The translations under genes were made by a program, and so were the position numbers. Below are positions 1-9,565 of a DNA stretch of 64,000 nucleotides, one piece after another. Source of the stretch: Neorhizobium galegae bv. orientalis str. HAMBI 540 (GTDB taxonomy: Bacteria > Pseudomonadota > Alphaproteobacteria > Rhizobiales > Rhizobiaceae); assembly GCF_000731315.1 (NCBI RefSeq), contig NZ_HG938353.1, positions 1,922,001 to 1,986,000 of the forward strand. Direction: 5' to 3'. Positions within the stretch are counted from its first letter, which is position 1. Each line of letters begins with the position of its first letter. The notes under the pieces were generated by a model, which had not been told where the DNA came from, did not search any database, and saw only the letters and a list, made by a program, of their open reading frames with translations.

Positions 1-548
1 GCATATTCCCACTCCGCTTCGGTCGGCAGACGACGCCCGGCCCATTCGCAATAGGCAAGCGCATCGGCATGGCTGACATGCACGACCGGGTGTTCCATCA
101 GGTCTTCGATACCCGACAGCGGCCCGACCGGATGGCGCCAGTCCGCACCCCGCACGGTGAGCCACCAGGGCGCGCCGTGATATCCGAGAATATCCGGACG
201 GTCGGCTGCGACGGCTCGCCGGAAAACGCTCGAATCGCCGTAGCGCTCCGCCTCCGTCCGATATCCCGTCGCCCTTGCGAAGGCCGAAAACTGCTCGACC
301 GTCACGCATGTCGTGTCCATCGCGAACGGGCCGAGCGGCACCTCGTGGACAAGCTCCTCGCCATCCGGCGCATAACCTTCACCGAAAGGATCGCCCATCA
401 GGAAAGTACCGCCAGGTAGCTCCGCTTCCCGGTGGATCGGGCGCGCGCCGGACGTCTGCGGCTTTATCCCGACCGGCACGACCTCGCCTTCCCGCTCGCG
501 TGAAGCGGCGCAGCAGCAGGTGTTTCCGGCGAGAGCGGCATCGGTCAT
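1..548 (-). CDS. Formylglycine-generating enzyme family protein (partial, C-terminus off the window)
   Basis: The first 182 codons are visible and the gene runs off the left edge. After a short N-terminus with three adjacent cysteines, the protein shows the sulfatase-modifying-factor pattern: [14 protein letters not shown], then a His-Glu-Val segment, a conserved [25 protein letters not shown], and later [19 protein letters not shown]. Known family members oxidise a cysteine of sulfatases to formylglycine. The two catalytic cysteines lie in the missing C-terminal half, so activity cannot be judged. The ATG at 548 overlaps the stop of the upstream TetR gene in an ATGA arrangement and has an AGGAAAA ribosome site. 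This couples it to the importer operon. A sulfatase partner would lie outside the window. Confidence 0.85.
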   Translation of the reverse strand, partial: MTDAALAGNTCCCAASREREGEVVPVGIKPQTSGARPIHREAELPGGTFLMGDPFGEGYAPDGEELVHEVPLGPFAMDTTCVTVEQFSAFARATGYRTEAERYGDSSVFRRAVAADRPDILGYHGAPWWLTVRGADWRHPVGPLSGIEDLMEHPVVHVSHADALAYCEWAGRRLPTEAEWEY

Positions 549-1195
549 CGGCGTTTTTCCTGGCTCGGCTCGTCCAGCGAAATGTGCATATCCGGGTCTC
601 GCATATAGGGGCGGAGGATGGTGAAGAACTGGATCATTGACGTTTCGCGGCTGACAGCCGTCGGATCCAGAAGCCACTGGAGCCGCACGCCGTCGGCTAC
701 CGCGATAATCCAGCGGGCGAATGCTTCGAGGGTCATTCCGGCTGGAAGCTTACTCTGATCGAAAACCGCCGCTAACTCACTGGTCATGGAAGCCGCCACC
801 TCTCGATACCGCTCGACAAACCAGTCGTGGGCCGGATGATCCTGAACGATGCTTTCGGCGGATAGAATCGCAAAAAGCTGTACAAGAATTGGTGTTCGTT
901 CGTTGGTATGAAGCGTCCGTAGAAATGTGCTTAAATAGTCGAAACCCCGCTCTAAACTTTCCGATTTGGCCTTCTGGTTTCGCTCCTCGCGTTCTTGAAG
1001 CACTGCCAGAAGCAATGCGGCCTTCGACGGAAAATGATGCAGCATGCCGGCCTGCGTCATGCCGACGTCGGCGGCAATATCGGCAATGCTGGCGGAGTTG
1101 AAGCCTCGCTCGGAGAAAAGCCGCAGCGCCGAATCCAGGATCGCCCGCCGCCTGCTGTCTCCCCTTGGGCTTTTGCGCGTCGCTTTCTTGTCCAT
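545..1195 (-). CDS. TetR/AcrR family transcriptional regulator
   Basis: A 216-residue TetR repressor. The N-terminal helix-turn-helix is clear ([20 protein letters not shown], then [20 protein letters not shown]), followed by an all-helical ligand domain. The ATG at 1195 has an AGG-type site at good spacing. An in-frame ATG at 1207 overlaps the previous stop as ATGA but its GGGGAG lies directly against the codon, so I prefer 1195. It sits between the ABC ATPase and the FGE gene in one leftward operon. A likely job is control of this operon through the palindrome at 6699-6708, which is inferred from context only. Confidence 0.85.
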   Translation of the reverse strand: MDKKATRKSPRGDSRRRAILDSALRLFSERGFNSASIADIAADVGMTQAGMLHHFPSKAALLLAVLQEREERNQKAKSESLERGFDYLSTFLRTLHTNERTPILVQLFAILSAESIVQDHPAHDWFVERYREVAASMTSELAAVFDQSKLPAGMTLEAFARWIIAVADGVRLQWLLDPTAVSRETSMIQFFTILRPYMRDPDMHISLDEPSQEKRR

Positions 1196-1203
1196 GCTCG
1201 ACC

Positions 1204-3261
1204 TCATCTCCCCGTCCGGATCTGCAAAGGCGTGCCCGCAAAATGACAGGCAGCCTTCTGTCCGGTACCAGTTTCCTTGAGGCTTGGCGAACTGGTGGAA
1301 CAGATTTCCCGCTCCGGAAAATACGCCGGCCCGATCGGACAGCGGGTGCGGAAACGGCAGCCGCTCGGCGGATTGGCCGGGCTCGGCATATCGCCGGCGA
1401 GTACGATCTTCTCCTGTGGCGCATCGAGCACCGGTTCCGGCGTCGAGGAAATCAGCGCCGCCGTATAGGGATGCTGCGGAGAACCGTAGACCTGTTCGGC
1501 CGTGCCGATCTCGACGATCCTGCCGAGATACATCACCGCGACATTATCGCTGATATGGCGCACCACCGAAAGGTCATGGGCGATGAACAGGTAACCGAGC
1601 CCAAGGTTGTCGCGCAGTTCCTCCAGGAGATTGATGATCTGCGCCTGGATCGAGACGTCGAGCGCCGAGACCGGCTCGTCGCAGATCAGAAGCTTCGGTT
1701 CGGTGGCAAGCGCTCGCGCAATGCCGACGCGCTGACGCTGGCCGCCGGAAAGCTCGTAGGGATAACGTTCGAGGAAATCCTCGTTCAGTCCGACCCGCTG
1801 CAGCAATTCGACCGAGCGCTGCCGCGCTTTCTCGCCGTGGATGCCGGCGACCCGGAGTGCTTCGCTGAGCGACTGGGCGATGCTGCGGCGCGGATTGAGC
1901 GAGGCGAACGGGTCCTGGAACACATATTGGATGGTGCGGGTGATCGTGTCGCGATCCTCCTGATCCATCGCACTGACATCGCGGCCGGCGACAGTGATCC
2001 GGCCCTCGGCGACCGGATTGATGCCGACGATGGTGCGCGACAGCGTGGACTTGCCGCAACCGGATTCGCCGACAAGGCCCAGCGTTTCTCCGGGACGGAT
2101 CTCGAGCGATACGCCGTCCACCGCAAAGATCGGCTTGGCATTGGAAAAGAACGATCCCGAACCGCGATTGACGTCCGTCCTGAGGTCCTCGATCCTCAGG
2201 ACAGGCTCGCCCGAAAGGGTTCTCCGGGTCTTGCGCGCAAGACCTTCTTCTTCCGGTGCGACGGGCATGCCTGTGGCCGCGGTCACCCAGCAGGCGGCGG
2301 AATGGCCGGGGGCCAATGCCTCCAGTTTCGGCACGTCCGTGCGGCATCGATCGACCGCGAAGTGACAGCGCGGATGGAAGGCGCAGCCGGAGGGAAGCCG
2401 CGCTGGCGTCGGCGGCGAGCCGGGAATGGCGCGCAGCTGGCTGCCGGTATCGCTGTCGATGCGCGGCACGGAATGCAGCAGCGCCGCGGTGTAGGGATGG
2501 CGCGGCGCGGAAAAGACATCGGCTACCGTACCTCGCTCCACGACCCGGCCGCCATACATGACGACGAGATCGTCGCAAAGTTCGGCCACCACGCCCATGT
2601 CGTGGGTGATCATGATGATCGACAGGCCGAGCTCGTCCTTCAGGTCGCAGAGAAGCCGCAGGATCTGCGCTTGGATCGTCACGTCGAGCGCCGTGGTCGG
2701 TTCGTCGGCGATCAGCAACGAAGGCTTGTTGGCGAGCGCGATGGCGATCACCACACGCTGGCGCATGCCGCCGGAAAACTGGTGCGGATACTGGTCGAAA
2801 TTGTGCTCCACATCCGGAATACCGACCTGCCGCAGCAGGTCGAGGGCCCGCTCGCGCGCTGCTGTCCGGCCCGCGCCATGAACGACAAGCGCCTCGGCGA
2901 TCTGTTCGCCGACGGTCATCACCGGGTTCAGGGCCGCCTGTGGGTCCTGGAAGACCATGGCGATATCCTTGCCGCGGATCTTGCGCATCTCGGTTTCCGG
3001 CAGGCCGACGAGATTACGGCCGTTGAACATTACCTTGCCGGTATCGATCCGGCCGGGATGGCGCAGCATGCCGAGGACCGAGCGTACGGTGACCGACTTG
3101 CCGGAACCGGATTCGCCGACGATGCCGAGAACCCGTCGCGGTTTCACCTCGAAGGAGACGTTGTCGATGATGCGGATATTCGTATGCCGGCCGGCGAAGG
3201 AGGCAGACAGCCCCTCGACATTCAACAGCGGCGCAACGGACTGGACTGAAATGTCGGTCAT
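1204..3261 (-). CDS. Peptide-type ABC transporter, fused double ATP-binding protein
   Basis: 685 residues holding two complete OppD/OppF-type ATPase domains in one chain. The first has Walker A GESGSGKS near residue 49, signature SGGMRQR and Walker B LLIADEPT. The second has GESGCGKS, LSGGQRQR and LLICDEPVSALD. Each is followed by the oligopeptide C-terminal motif with two cysteines (GCAFHPRC and GCRFRTRC). The ATG at 3261 overlaps the permease stop as ATGA. The reading frame stays open upstream, but those extra residues are a shadow of the permease gene. It powers import through the two permeases. The substrate is unknown: peptides, glutathione or another small anionic compound are all possible for this family. 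Confidence 0.92.
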   Translation of the reverse strand: MTDISVQSVAPLLNVEGLSASFAGRHTNIRIIDNVSFEVKPRRVLGIVGESGSGKSVTVRSVLGMLRHPGRIDTGKVMFNGRNLVGLPETEMRKIRGKDIAMVFQDPQAALNPVMTVGEQIAEALVVHGAGRTAARERALDLLRQVGIPDVEHNFDQYPHQFSGGMRQRVVIAIALANKPSLLIADEPTTALDVTIQAQILRLLCDLKDELGLSIIMITHDMGVVAELCDDLVVMYGGRVVERGTVADVFSAPRHPYTAALLHSVPRIDSDTGSQLRAIPGSPPTPARLPSGCAFHPRCHFAVDRCRTDVPKLEALAPGHSAACWVTAATGMPVAPEEEGLARKTRRTLSGEPVLRIEDLRTDVNRGSGSFFSNAKPIFAVDGVSLEIRPGETLGLVGESGCGKSTLSRTIVGINPVAEGRITVAGRDVSAMDQEDRDTITRTIQYVFQDPFASLNPRRSIAQSLSEALRVAGIHGEKARQRSVELLQRVGLNEDFLERYPYELSGGQRQRVGIARALATEPKLLICDEPVSALDVSIQAQIINLLEELRDNLGLGYLFIAHDLSVVRHISDNVAVMYLGRIVEIGTAEQVYGSPQHPYTAALISSTPEPVLDAPQEKIVLAGDMPSPANPPSGCRFRTRCPIGPAYFPEREICSTSSPSLKETGTGQKAACHFAGTPLQIRTGR

Positions 3262-4127
3262 TTGCGGTTCACCGTAGCGTTCAAGGCATCGGCCAGCATG
3301 CTGAAGGCAAGCGCGACGAGGATGAGGATGACGGTCGGACCGAGCACATAAGTCGGCGCACGGCTGATATAGCGCATGCCGTTGTTGAGCAGCGTTCCGA
3401 GTGACGGTTCCGGCGGCTGCAATCCAAGCCCGACGATGCTGAGCGCCGCCTCGATGAAGATCGCCGAAACGACAAAGACGGCGCCCTGTACGATGATCGG
3501 GTCGATGGCGTTCGGCAAGATGTGGCGGACCATGATCTGCCATTTACCGACGCCCAGCGTGCGAGCCGCGATGACGTATTCCCGCTGTTGCTGGGCGAGC
3601 AGCGTAGCGCGGGCAAGGCGTCCGAAGCTTGGCAGACCGGAAATGACGATCGCCACCAACAGCGCCGTCCAGCCGGCGCCGAGCACCAGCACGACGCAGA
3701 TGCCGAGGATGAGGCCCGGGAAGCCGACGATGATATCGAGGCAACGCTGCACGAAATTGCCGAGTCTTGGCGAAACTGCCCCGATCAACCCAAGCAGCGT
3801 GCCGGCCACTATGCTGACAGGCACCGCACAATAAACAAGCGTCAGGTCCGACCTTAGCCCGTAGATGCTGCGCACGAAAAGATCGCGGCCGAGTTCGTCG
3901 GTGCCGAAGAAATGCACGAGCGACGGCGCCCGCAACGATTCCCGCGACTGGATGTCGTAGCCGCCGGGAAAGATAAGCGGAGCCAGAAAGGCAAGCGCCG
4001 AGATGAGAATGATCACCGTCAGCGCCGCAATGCCGCGCGTCGTGGTGAACGCCTCCAAGTAGCGGGCGATCGACGGATTGAACCAGTGGCGATGGATAGG
4101 CTTCGATTGCGGTGCGGCCATGGTCAA
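3258..4127 (-). CDS. Peptide-type ABC transporter permease (DppC/OppC class)
   Basis: 289 residues with a cytoplasmic N-terminus, a first membrane segment near residues 31-53 and a periplasmic stretch ending HFFGTDELGRDLFVR, which is typical of OppC-class permeases. The binding-protein-dependent transport domain follows, with the EAA loop visible as EYVIAARTLGVGKWQIMVRH. The start overlaps the stop of the upstream permease (ATGA), so translation is probably coupled. It forms the channel with the DppB-type partner. Confidence 0.92.
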   Translation of the reverse strand: MTMAAPQSKPIHRHWFNPSIARYLEAFTTTRGIAALTVIILISALAFLAPLIFPGGYDIQSRESLRAPSLVHFFGTDELGRDLFVRSIYGLRSDLTLVYCAVPVSIVAGTLLGLIGAVSPRLGNFVQRCLDIIVGFPGLILGICVVLVLGAGWTALLVAIVISGLPSFGRLARATLLAQQQREYVIAARTLGVGKWQIMVRHILPNAIDPIIVQGAVFVVSAIFIEAALSIVGLGLQPPEPSLGTLLNNGMRYISRAPTYVLGPTVILILVALAFSMLADALNATVNRK

Positions 4128-5071
4128 CTCTCCAGCCGGATGCGCGGATCGAGCGCGGCGATGGCGATCTCCGAAAGGAGCTGGATCAGGACGGCGATCA
4201 GTACCGCCCCCAATATCAACGCCTGCAGCACGAGATAGTCGCGGTTCTGGACACTTGAGACCGCAAGCTGGCCAAGCCCGTTACGGGCGAAGATCGCCTC
4301 GATGACGATCGCGCCGCCGAGCAGTTCACCGGCTCTAAGTCCGATCGCGACGATCGCCGGGCCAAGGCTGTTGCGCAAAAGATGGCGGCGCATCAGCCGG
4401 CCCGGGGGTACGCCCTTTGCCTTGGCAAGATCGATGAAGTCTTCACCGCGCACCGAATTGATCGCTGTGGTCAAAAGCCTGGCGACAACCGCCGCCTGCG
4501 GCAGCGCCAGCGCGAAGGCCGGCAGGATGAGGAACTGCAGCCCCTTCAACGGGTCGCGCAGCAGGCCGATCTCACCGCTGACGGGCAGAATCGGAAAGGC
4601 GATGCCGAGCAGCAGGATCAGCAGCAGACCGGTGAGGAAAGGCGGCGTCGCCAGACAGATGGTGTTGAGAATGTCGAGCCCTGCCCTGGCGGACTGATGG
4701 CGCAACGTTGCCGACAGGATGCCGAGCGTGAAGCCGATGATGATCATCAGCATCAGCGCCAGCGCCGCAAGCTCGACAGTGCTTTCCAGCCTGCTCATGA
4801 TCAGCGCCGAGACCGGGCGGCGCATGGCAAATGAGCGTCCGAGATCGCCATGCAGGAGGTTCCACATCCAATGGAAATACTGCTCGTGGAGTGGCCCGTT
4901 GAGGCCGATCTGTTCGCGCACCGCGGCGAGCTGTTCGGGGCTTGCATCCGATCCCGCCAGTGCCACGGCGGGATCGCCGGGCGCCATCCGCGGCAGAATA
5001 AAGGCGATGAGAGAACTCGCAATCGCCACCACCACCACCGACGGGAGTTTCTTGAGGAGGAAGTTCAGCAT
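4124..5071 (-). CDS. Peptide-type ABC transporter permease (DppB/OppB class)
   Basis: 315 residues. The N-terminal segment (PSVVVVAIASSLIAFILPRM) followed by APGDPAV and a periplasmic loop with LHEQYFHWMWNLLHGDLGRS is the usual OppB/DppB signature. Several membrane helices and an EAA loop (DFIDLAKAKGVPPGRLMRRH) follow. It starts one base after the stop of the binding-protein gene and overlaps the next permease, placing it inside a tight operon. Confidence 0.92.
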   Translation of the reverse strand: MLNFLLKKLPSVVVVAIASSLIAFILPRMAPGDPAVALAGSDASPEQLAAVREQIGLNGPLHEQYFHWMWNLLHGDLGRSFAMRRPVSALIMSRLESTVELAALALMLMIIIGFTLGILSATLRHQSARAGLDILNTICLATPPFLTGLLLILLLGIAFPILPVSGEIGLLRDPLKGLQFLILPAFALALPQAAVVARLLTTAINSVRGEDFIDLAKAKGVPPGRLMRRHLLRNSLGPAIVAIGLRAGELLGGAIVIEAIFARNGLGQLAVSSVQNRDYLVLQALILGAVLIAVLIQLLSEIAIAALDPRIRLES

Positions 5072-5072
5072 C

Positions 5073-6623
5073 TCACTCGGCCAGATAAGCTTCGCCGTAG
5101 AGCATCTGCGAGCGGAGCGTCGCCTTCACGCCCTTTAGCGTGTCGGAGAGGATGGTCTGGCCCGGTGTCTGCAACAGCGGCAGGCTGAAGGCCTCATCGA
5201 GCATGTAGTCGGAGAGCGCCTTGACTGCCTTGTCGGTTGCATCAGGCGAGTTGGCCGCCGTCACCGCGTTACGCAGCGTGACATACTGGTCGGACCAGAA
5301 GCCGGACGGGTTTCCCTGACGGAGCGACGGAAGCGAGGAAAGCAGCGTCGCCGTGCTGAAACCGACCTGGCCGTGGATCAGCAGGAAGGCGGGCCCGAGA
5401 TCGCCGGCAACCTGCCGTTTGTCGAAATCCGCAACGTCGAGGACCACTGCTTCCGGCGCAAGCCCGATTTCCTTGAGATTGTTCTGAACGATCTCGAAAA
5501 TGCTACGATTCGCCGGGATGGAGGGCACGATGATCGGCACCTTGGCACCCGTGGCGCCAGCCTTTTCGATCAGCGCCTTGGCTTTTTTTGAATCGTAGTT
5601 GTAGCGGTTTGCCTGCTCCTCGCCATAACCCGGCGAGCCGACACCCCAGAAGAGATCGGTCGGAGTACCGATACCGCCAAATACCTGTTCGTTGATACGC
5701 TGGCGGTCGATTGCATAACCGAGTGCCTGGCGCACCTCCTTCTTATCGAACGGCGCCTTGGTAACATTGACGCCAAACGGATAGATAGCACCGCCGGAAT
5801 TCAGGAATTGGTATTGCGGGTTGCCCTCGAACTCGACGAGGTCGTTCTGCGAAAGTCCCGTCGCCATGACGGAACGGCCGCTGCGTAACGCCGAAACCGA
5901 TGCTGTGCTATCGGTGATGATCGCGAATTCGATCGAGTCGAGATAAGGCAGGTTCTTGTCGCGGTAACCGGTATAGCGCTCTAGCATGATCAAGGCGCCC
6001 GGCGTCCATTTGGCGAACTTGAACGGGCCGGTGCCGATCACCTGGGAGCCGTCCTCGCGCTTGGCATAGGTTTCCTTGTCGATGACATTGGCTTCTTCGA
6101 ACAGGTCGAAGATGTTGGCGAGCGGCTTCTTGAACTTGATCGTCAGCGTCGTCGGACTGGTGACGTCGATGCTCTGGAATTCCTTTGCGATGAAGCCGAC
6201 CTGAGCGGCCGTTTCCGGCAGGGCCATGGTCTCCAGTGTGAATTTCACATCGTCGGACGTCATCTTGCGGCCGGTATGGAATGTCACGTCGTCGCGCAGC
6301 ACGATATCCATCGAAAGTCCGTCGGCGGCCACTTTCCAGGACTTGGCGAGCAGAGGTTTGACTTCGAAGGTCTTAGGGTCGGTCTGAGTTAGCGTTTCGA
6401 AGACGTTCTTCACCCAAGGCGAATTGCCGGCACGCAGTGTCAGGATGTTGCGTGGCTGGGCGTCCGCCGTCTGCGAAACCGTAATTGAACCGCCACGAAC
6501 CGGCTTGCTATCCTGGGCTTTCGCAGGAACAGCGGCACAGAGACCAAAGGCCAGAACGGCCGAGAAAATCATCCCGCCGATGGGGCGGGCATGGCGAATT
6601 GCAGGCAAAATCCTGTTGGTCAT
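5073..6623 (-). CDS. ABC transporter substrate-binding protein, family 5 (peptide type)
   Basis: 516 residues. A signal peptide is visible (arginine-rich start, hydrophobic core, cleavage near AKA-QD around residue 37). The mature part opens with GGSITVSQTADAQPRNILTL and shows family-5 features such as SWKVAADGLSMDIVLRDDVTFH and FDKKEVRQALGYAIDRQRI. The ATG at 6623 follows GGGAGGA; an upstream ATG gives an implausible arginine-rich extension. It is the first gene of the importer operon and so decides the substrate, which cannot be read from sequence alone. The FGE gene at the operon's end makes a sulfated compound a possibility. Confidence 0.9.
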   Translation of the reverse strand: MTNRILPAIRHARPIGGMIFSAVLAFGLCAAVPAKAQDSKPVRGGSITVSQTADAQPRNILTLRAGNSPWVKNVFETLTQTDPKTFEVKPLLAKSWKVAADGLSMDIVLRDDVTFHTGRKMTSDDVKFTLETMALPETAAQVGFIAKEFQSIDVTSPTTLTIKFKKPLANIFDLFEEANVIDKETYAKREDGSQVIGTGPFKFAKWTPGALIMLERYTGYRDKNLPYLDSIEFAIITDSTASVSALRSGRSVMATGLSQNDLVEFEGNPQYQFLNSGGAIYPFGVNVTKAPFDKKEVRQALGYAIDRQRINEQVFGGIGTPTDLFWGVGSPGYGEEQANRYNYDSKKAKALIEKAGATGAKVPIIVPSIPANRSIFEIVQNNLKEIGLAPEAVVLDVADFDKRQVAGDLGPAFLLIHGQVGFSTATLLSSLPSLRQGNPSGFWSDQYVTLRNAVTAANSPDATDKAVKALSDYMLDEAFSLPLLQTPGQTILSDTLKGVKATLRSQMLYGEAYLAE

Positions 6624-6690
6624 CAATCGTCCTCCCGAGTGCGACCGAACAGGCGCGACGCGCCTGCCTCCTCCGGTCATCGAGCGCCTA

Positions 6691-6708
6691 ATTATACCGA
6701 GCGCTCGC
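6691..6708 (-). promoter_or_regulatory. Candidate promoter and TetR-type operator of the importer operon
   Basis: On the minus strand a perfect TATAAT lies at 6696-6691, about 68 bases upstream of the binding-protein ATG. Directly upstream, 6699-6708 is the perfect 10-bp palindrome CGAGCGCTCG, placed in the -10/-35 spacer. No good -35 hexamer is visible. A repressor bound here would block polymerase. The TetR gene of the same operon is the obvious candidate. Confidence 0.5.
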
Positions 6709-7053
6709 TAGATTTAGCGTCGCTGGGTTTTCCCCGTTTGTCAAGCTCGCCATGTGCCCCATTTAAGCGGCCTCAGAACGTCTCCAGTGTGAAACAGCAC
6801 CGAAGGTTGGCCCCGTTTGAAAAGGCGGTAAGCGCCTGACTTTACTTGCAAACTCGCGACGAGGGCGGGATCATCATCGGTGGCGACCGTGACCCTACCC
6901 GATCCGCATTTCATCTCGGTAGATCAAGGCCTTACGGGACCGGTTATAGGGGGTCAACCTTCGACGCTGATTCACAACCCATTTTACGACGTCGCAAAAT
7001 GGGGGCTTTTGCGATTTCCGAAATCTCCCCAGAATGGAGAGAGCACGAGGCTC
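6709..7053. other. Intergenic stretch between importer operon and reductase gene
   Basis: No gene is supported here. Open frames in it lack ribosome sites and family resemblance. The only structure seen is the hairpin listed at 6978-7003. Confidence 0.6.
6978..7003 (-). terminator. Weak hairpin downstream of the reductase gene
   Basis: CCCATTTT and AAAATGGG form a perfect 8-bp stem around a 10-base loop about 50 bases past the reductase stop on the minus strand. There is no U-tract, so termination is only a possibility. Confidence 0.3.
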
Positions 7054-7914
7054 TTAGCCCATTTCCGAGGCGAAGTCGCGATATCGGCGGAGCGGGCGGC
7101 CAAGGAGTGCCGTCAGGCGCTCGACGTCGCCGGCCTCGGGCAACATGCCGTCGGTCAGGAAACGCTCGCCCATCAGGCGCATGTCGTAGGCCATCCAGGC
7201 GGGCACGAACTGCTTGAGGTTCTGCTCAAAGCCCTCGGTATTGTCGCCGCCGTAGCTGATCGGGCGGGCGAGCACGTCTGACCAGATGGCGGCGATGTCC
7301 GTTCCGGTCAGCGTCTCGGGGCCGACGAGGTTGATCCGGTCGAGCGCGAGCGGCTCTGCAGCCTGGTCGCGGCGCAGCAGTTCAAGGGCGGCGATTTCAG
7401 CGATATCACGGGTGTCGATCATGGCGAGACCCTTGGCGCCGACCGGCATTGTGTAGGCGCCGTAGCCGGTGATGACGTCTTTGACCATCAGATCGTTCTG
7501 CATGAAATAGGCCGGCCGCAAGATCGTAGCCTTGAAACCCATCTGCTCGATCATCCGCTCGACACCGAACTTGCCCGCGAAATGCGGCACGTTCACGTAA
7601 ACGTCGGCGTGGATCACCGACAGATAGACGATGCGTTCGATGCCAGCCGAACGGGCGACGTTGAGCGCGATCAAAGCCTGGGTGAATTCGTCCGGCACCA
7701 CAGCGTTGAGGAGGAACAGGGTAGACACGCCGGACATGGCGTTGCGCAATGAGTCGATGTCGAGGAAGTCGCCCTGCACGACGCTGACGCCCGCCGGGAA
7801 AACCGCTTTCGATGGGTCGCGGACAAGAGCACGGACATCAGCGCCGCGCTCGACGAGGTGTTCGACGACTTGGCGGCCAACATTGCCTGTGGCGCCGGTA
7901 ACAAGAATGGTCAT
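7054..7914 (-). CDS. NmrA-like NAD(P)-binding oxidoreductase
   Basis: 286 residues. It opens with the Rossmann motif TILVTGATGNVGRQV of atypical short-chain dehydrogenases of the NmrA/HSCARG group. Family members are NAD(P)H sensors or quinone/azo reductases. The ATG at 7914 follows GGAGA; an upstream start would add an unlike extension. It is divergent from the LysR gene at 8022, which probably regulates it. The substrate is unknown. Confidence 0.85.
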   Translation of the reverse strand: MTILVTGATGNVGRQVVEHLVERGADVRALVRDPSKAVFPAGVSVVQGDFLDIDSLRNAMSGVSTLFLLNAVVPDEFTQALIALNVARSAGIERIVYLSVIHADVYVNVPHFAGKFGVERMIEQMGFKATILRPAYFMQNDLMVKDVITGYGAYTMPVGAKGLAMIDTRDIAEIAALELLRRDQAAEPLALDRINLVGPETLTGTDIAAIWSDVLARPISYGGDNTEGFEQNLKQFVPAWMAYDMRLMGERFLTDGMLPEAGDVERLTALLGRPLRRYRDFASEMG

Positions 7915-8021
7915 GGGATTTATCTCCGGGTTGGTATTACTTGACACCCCGAGTATGTGTGGTTCATTGATGACCCGATAGACAGGTAATTTGGACACAC
8001 CGTCTCATAGGTGGAACAACA

Positions 8022-8912
8022 ATGGATCTCGTCGCGCTTGCCGATTTTAATCTCGTTGCCCGCCATGGCGGTTTCGGCAAAGCGGCAAGGGCCACCGGCC
8101 GGCCGAAGGCGACCCTCTCGCGGCGTGTCGCCGAGCTGGAAAGCGGTCTCGATCTGCGGTTGTTTGAACGGGGTGCGCGTAACCTGAAGCTCACCGAAGA
8201 AGGACGGGCGCTTTTCGAGCGGACCGGGGCGTTGCTCGCAGAACTGGACGAGACGGCTTCGGCGATTGCCTCGGGCGGTCAGAGACCCAAAGGGAGATTG
8301 CGGATCAGCGCACCTTTACATTTTTCGCAAACCGCAATGGGGAGGATTGCTGCTGGGTTTGTCCTTAAGTATCCGGAGGTGAGGCTTGAGGTGACGAGCG
8401 AGGACCGGCCTGTGGACATGATCGAGGAGGGCTACGATCTGGTCATCCGGGTCAATCCAGATCCGGATGAAAGCCTGGTCGGACGAGCGTTTCTCCGCGA
8501 CCGTCTGGTGGTGGTGGCGAGCCCCGCTCTTCCCCGCCCGAACGGAGACCACCCTGCTCCCGGCGTTGCGCGCGGGTTGGGCGAACCGCAAACATGGCAC
8601 GTGAAGACACCCGGTGGCCGGTCAACGATTAGAATCGAGCCGGTCCTCACTTTGTCTACGCTCATCACGATCCGGGACGCGGTGCGAGCCGGCGTCGGTG
8701 CAGCACGTCTTCCCATTTCATTGGTAAGCCACGACCTGGCTGACGGCACCCTGGTACATTGGGGGGATATCGACGGTCCCGAGATCGCTCTATGGACTCT
8801 CTACCCGTCTCGGCGCCTGCTCAGTGCGCGAGTGTCGGCGTTCTTGGACTTTCTAAAACAGGTCTTTCCAAATGGGACGCCGGACGAACTGGCCGCCTAT
8901 ATCGGAAGGTGA
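8022..8912 (+). CDS. LysR family transcriptional regulator
   Basis: 296 residues. The N-terminal winged helix (DFNLVARHGGFGKAARATGR, then PKATLSRRVAELE) is followed by a substrate-binding domain starting near GRLRISAPLHFSQ. Its full length is normal for LysR proteins. It is transcribed away from the NmrA-like gene across a 107-bp shared promoter region, the classic arrangement for a regulator and its target. Confidence 0.9.
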   Translation: MDLVALADFNLVARHGGFGKAARATGRPKATLSRRVAELESGLDLRLFERGARNLKLTEEGRALFERTGALLAELDETASAIASGGQRPKGRLRISAPLHFSQTAMGRIAAGFVLKYPEVRLEVTSEDRPVDMIEEGYDLVIRVNPDPDESLVGRAFLRDRLVVVASPALPRPNGDHPAPGVARGLGEPQTWHVKTPGGRSTIRIEPVLTLSTLITIRDAVRAGVGAARLPISLVSHDLADGTLVHWGDIDGPEIALWTLYPSRRLLSARVSAFLDFLKQVFPNGTPDELAAYIGR

Positions 8913-9122
8913 CGACAAAACACGCTTTCGGGCCTGAAGTGATTGGCGTTGGGGACGACCCTGGCCGGATGCCAGCGATGTGGAGGATCCGCCGTTTTGG
9001 GCTTGAATTCGGTACAGACAAGGCGCCGACGGCATAGCGGGAGAGTTTGGCAAAGGCGGGCCCGAAGGACCTCCGGCTGCCGGTTTAGCCCCGATGTACG
9101 ACACCCGATTCTGCGTTCTTTG

Positions 9123-9548
9123 TCAGTGCGCATGAGCGCCGCCCGGACGGGAAACCTTCTTCAATCCGGCTCCCGCGGCGGCGGTGTCCGCCAGGGCGGC
9201 ATCACCGAGCGAAATGACGCCCGTCAGGCGTTTGTCGCGGTTGACGACGGGAAGACGGCGGACCTGGACCTTGCCCATGTTGCGCGCCACGTCGTCGACA
9301 TCATCGTCTTCGAAACAGTACTTTACGTCACGCGTCATCACTTCCCGGATCTTCGCATCGCCTCCAAGCCCGTCGGCAAGCCCGCGGATGACCAAATCGC
9401 GATCCGTGACCGTTCCGACGAGCTTGTCGTTGTCACCGACGGGCAAAAAGCCGATTTTCCTGTCGGCCATGCACCTGGCAATTTCGGCGACGGTCTGGTG
9501 GGGACTGGCGATTTCTACATCGCGCGACATGATCTCTGAGACTTTCAT
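9123..9548 (-). CDS. CBS domain protein
   Basis: 141 residues made almost only of two CBS motifs: VSEIMSRDVEIASPHQTVAE to residue 60 or so, and IREVMTRDVKYCFEDDDVDD to about 125. A short Ala/Gly-rich tail ends in HAH. CBS pairs bind adenine nucleotides and act as energy or redox sensors. The ATG at 9548 follows GGAGGA. Stand-alone CBS-pair proteins are common in rhizobia. It lies 17 bases after the DUF2267/PEBP chimera gene, so the two may be co-transcribed. Confidence 0.88.
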   Translation of the reverse strand: MKVSEIMSRDVEIASPHQTVAEIARCMADRKIGFLPVGDNDKLVGTVTDRDLVIRGLADGLGGDAKIREVMTRDVKYCFEDDDVDDVARNMGKVQVRRLPVVNRDKRLTGVISLGDAALADTAAAGAGLKKVSRPGGAHAH

Positions 9549-9565
9549 GATCTTTCCTCCTGCGT

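Noticed and set aside
1165-3249. Long plus-strand open frame of nearly 700 codons opposite the ABC ATPase
   Set aside because: It is the antisense shadow of a clear double ATPase gene in GC-rich DNA, with biased Arg/Asp/His content and no ribosome site.
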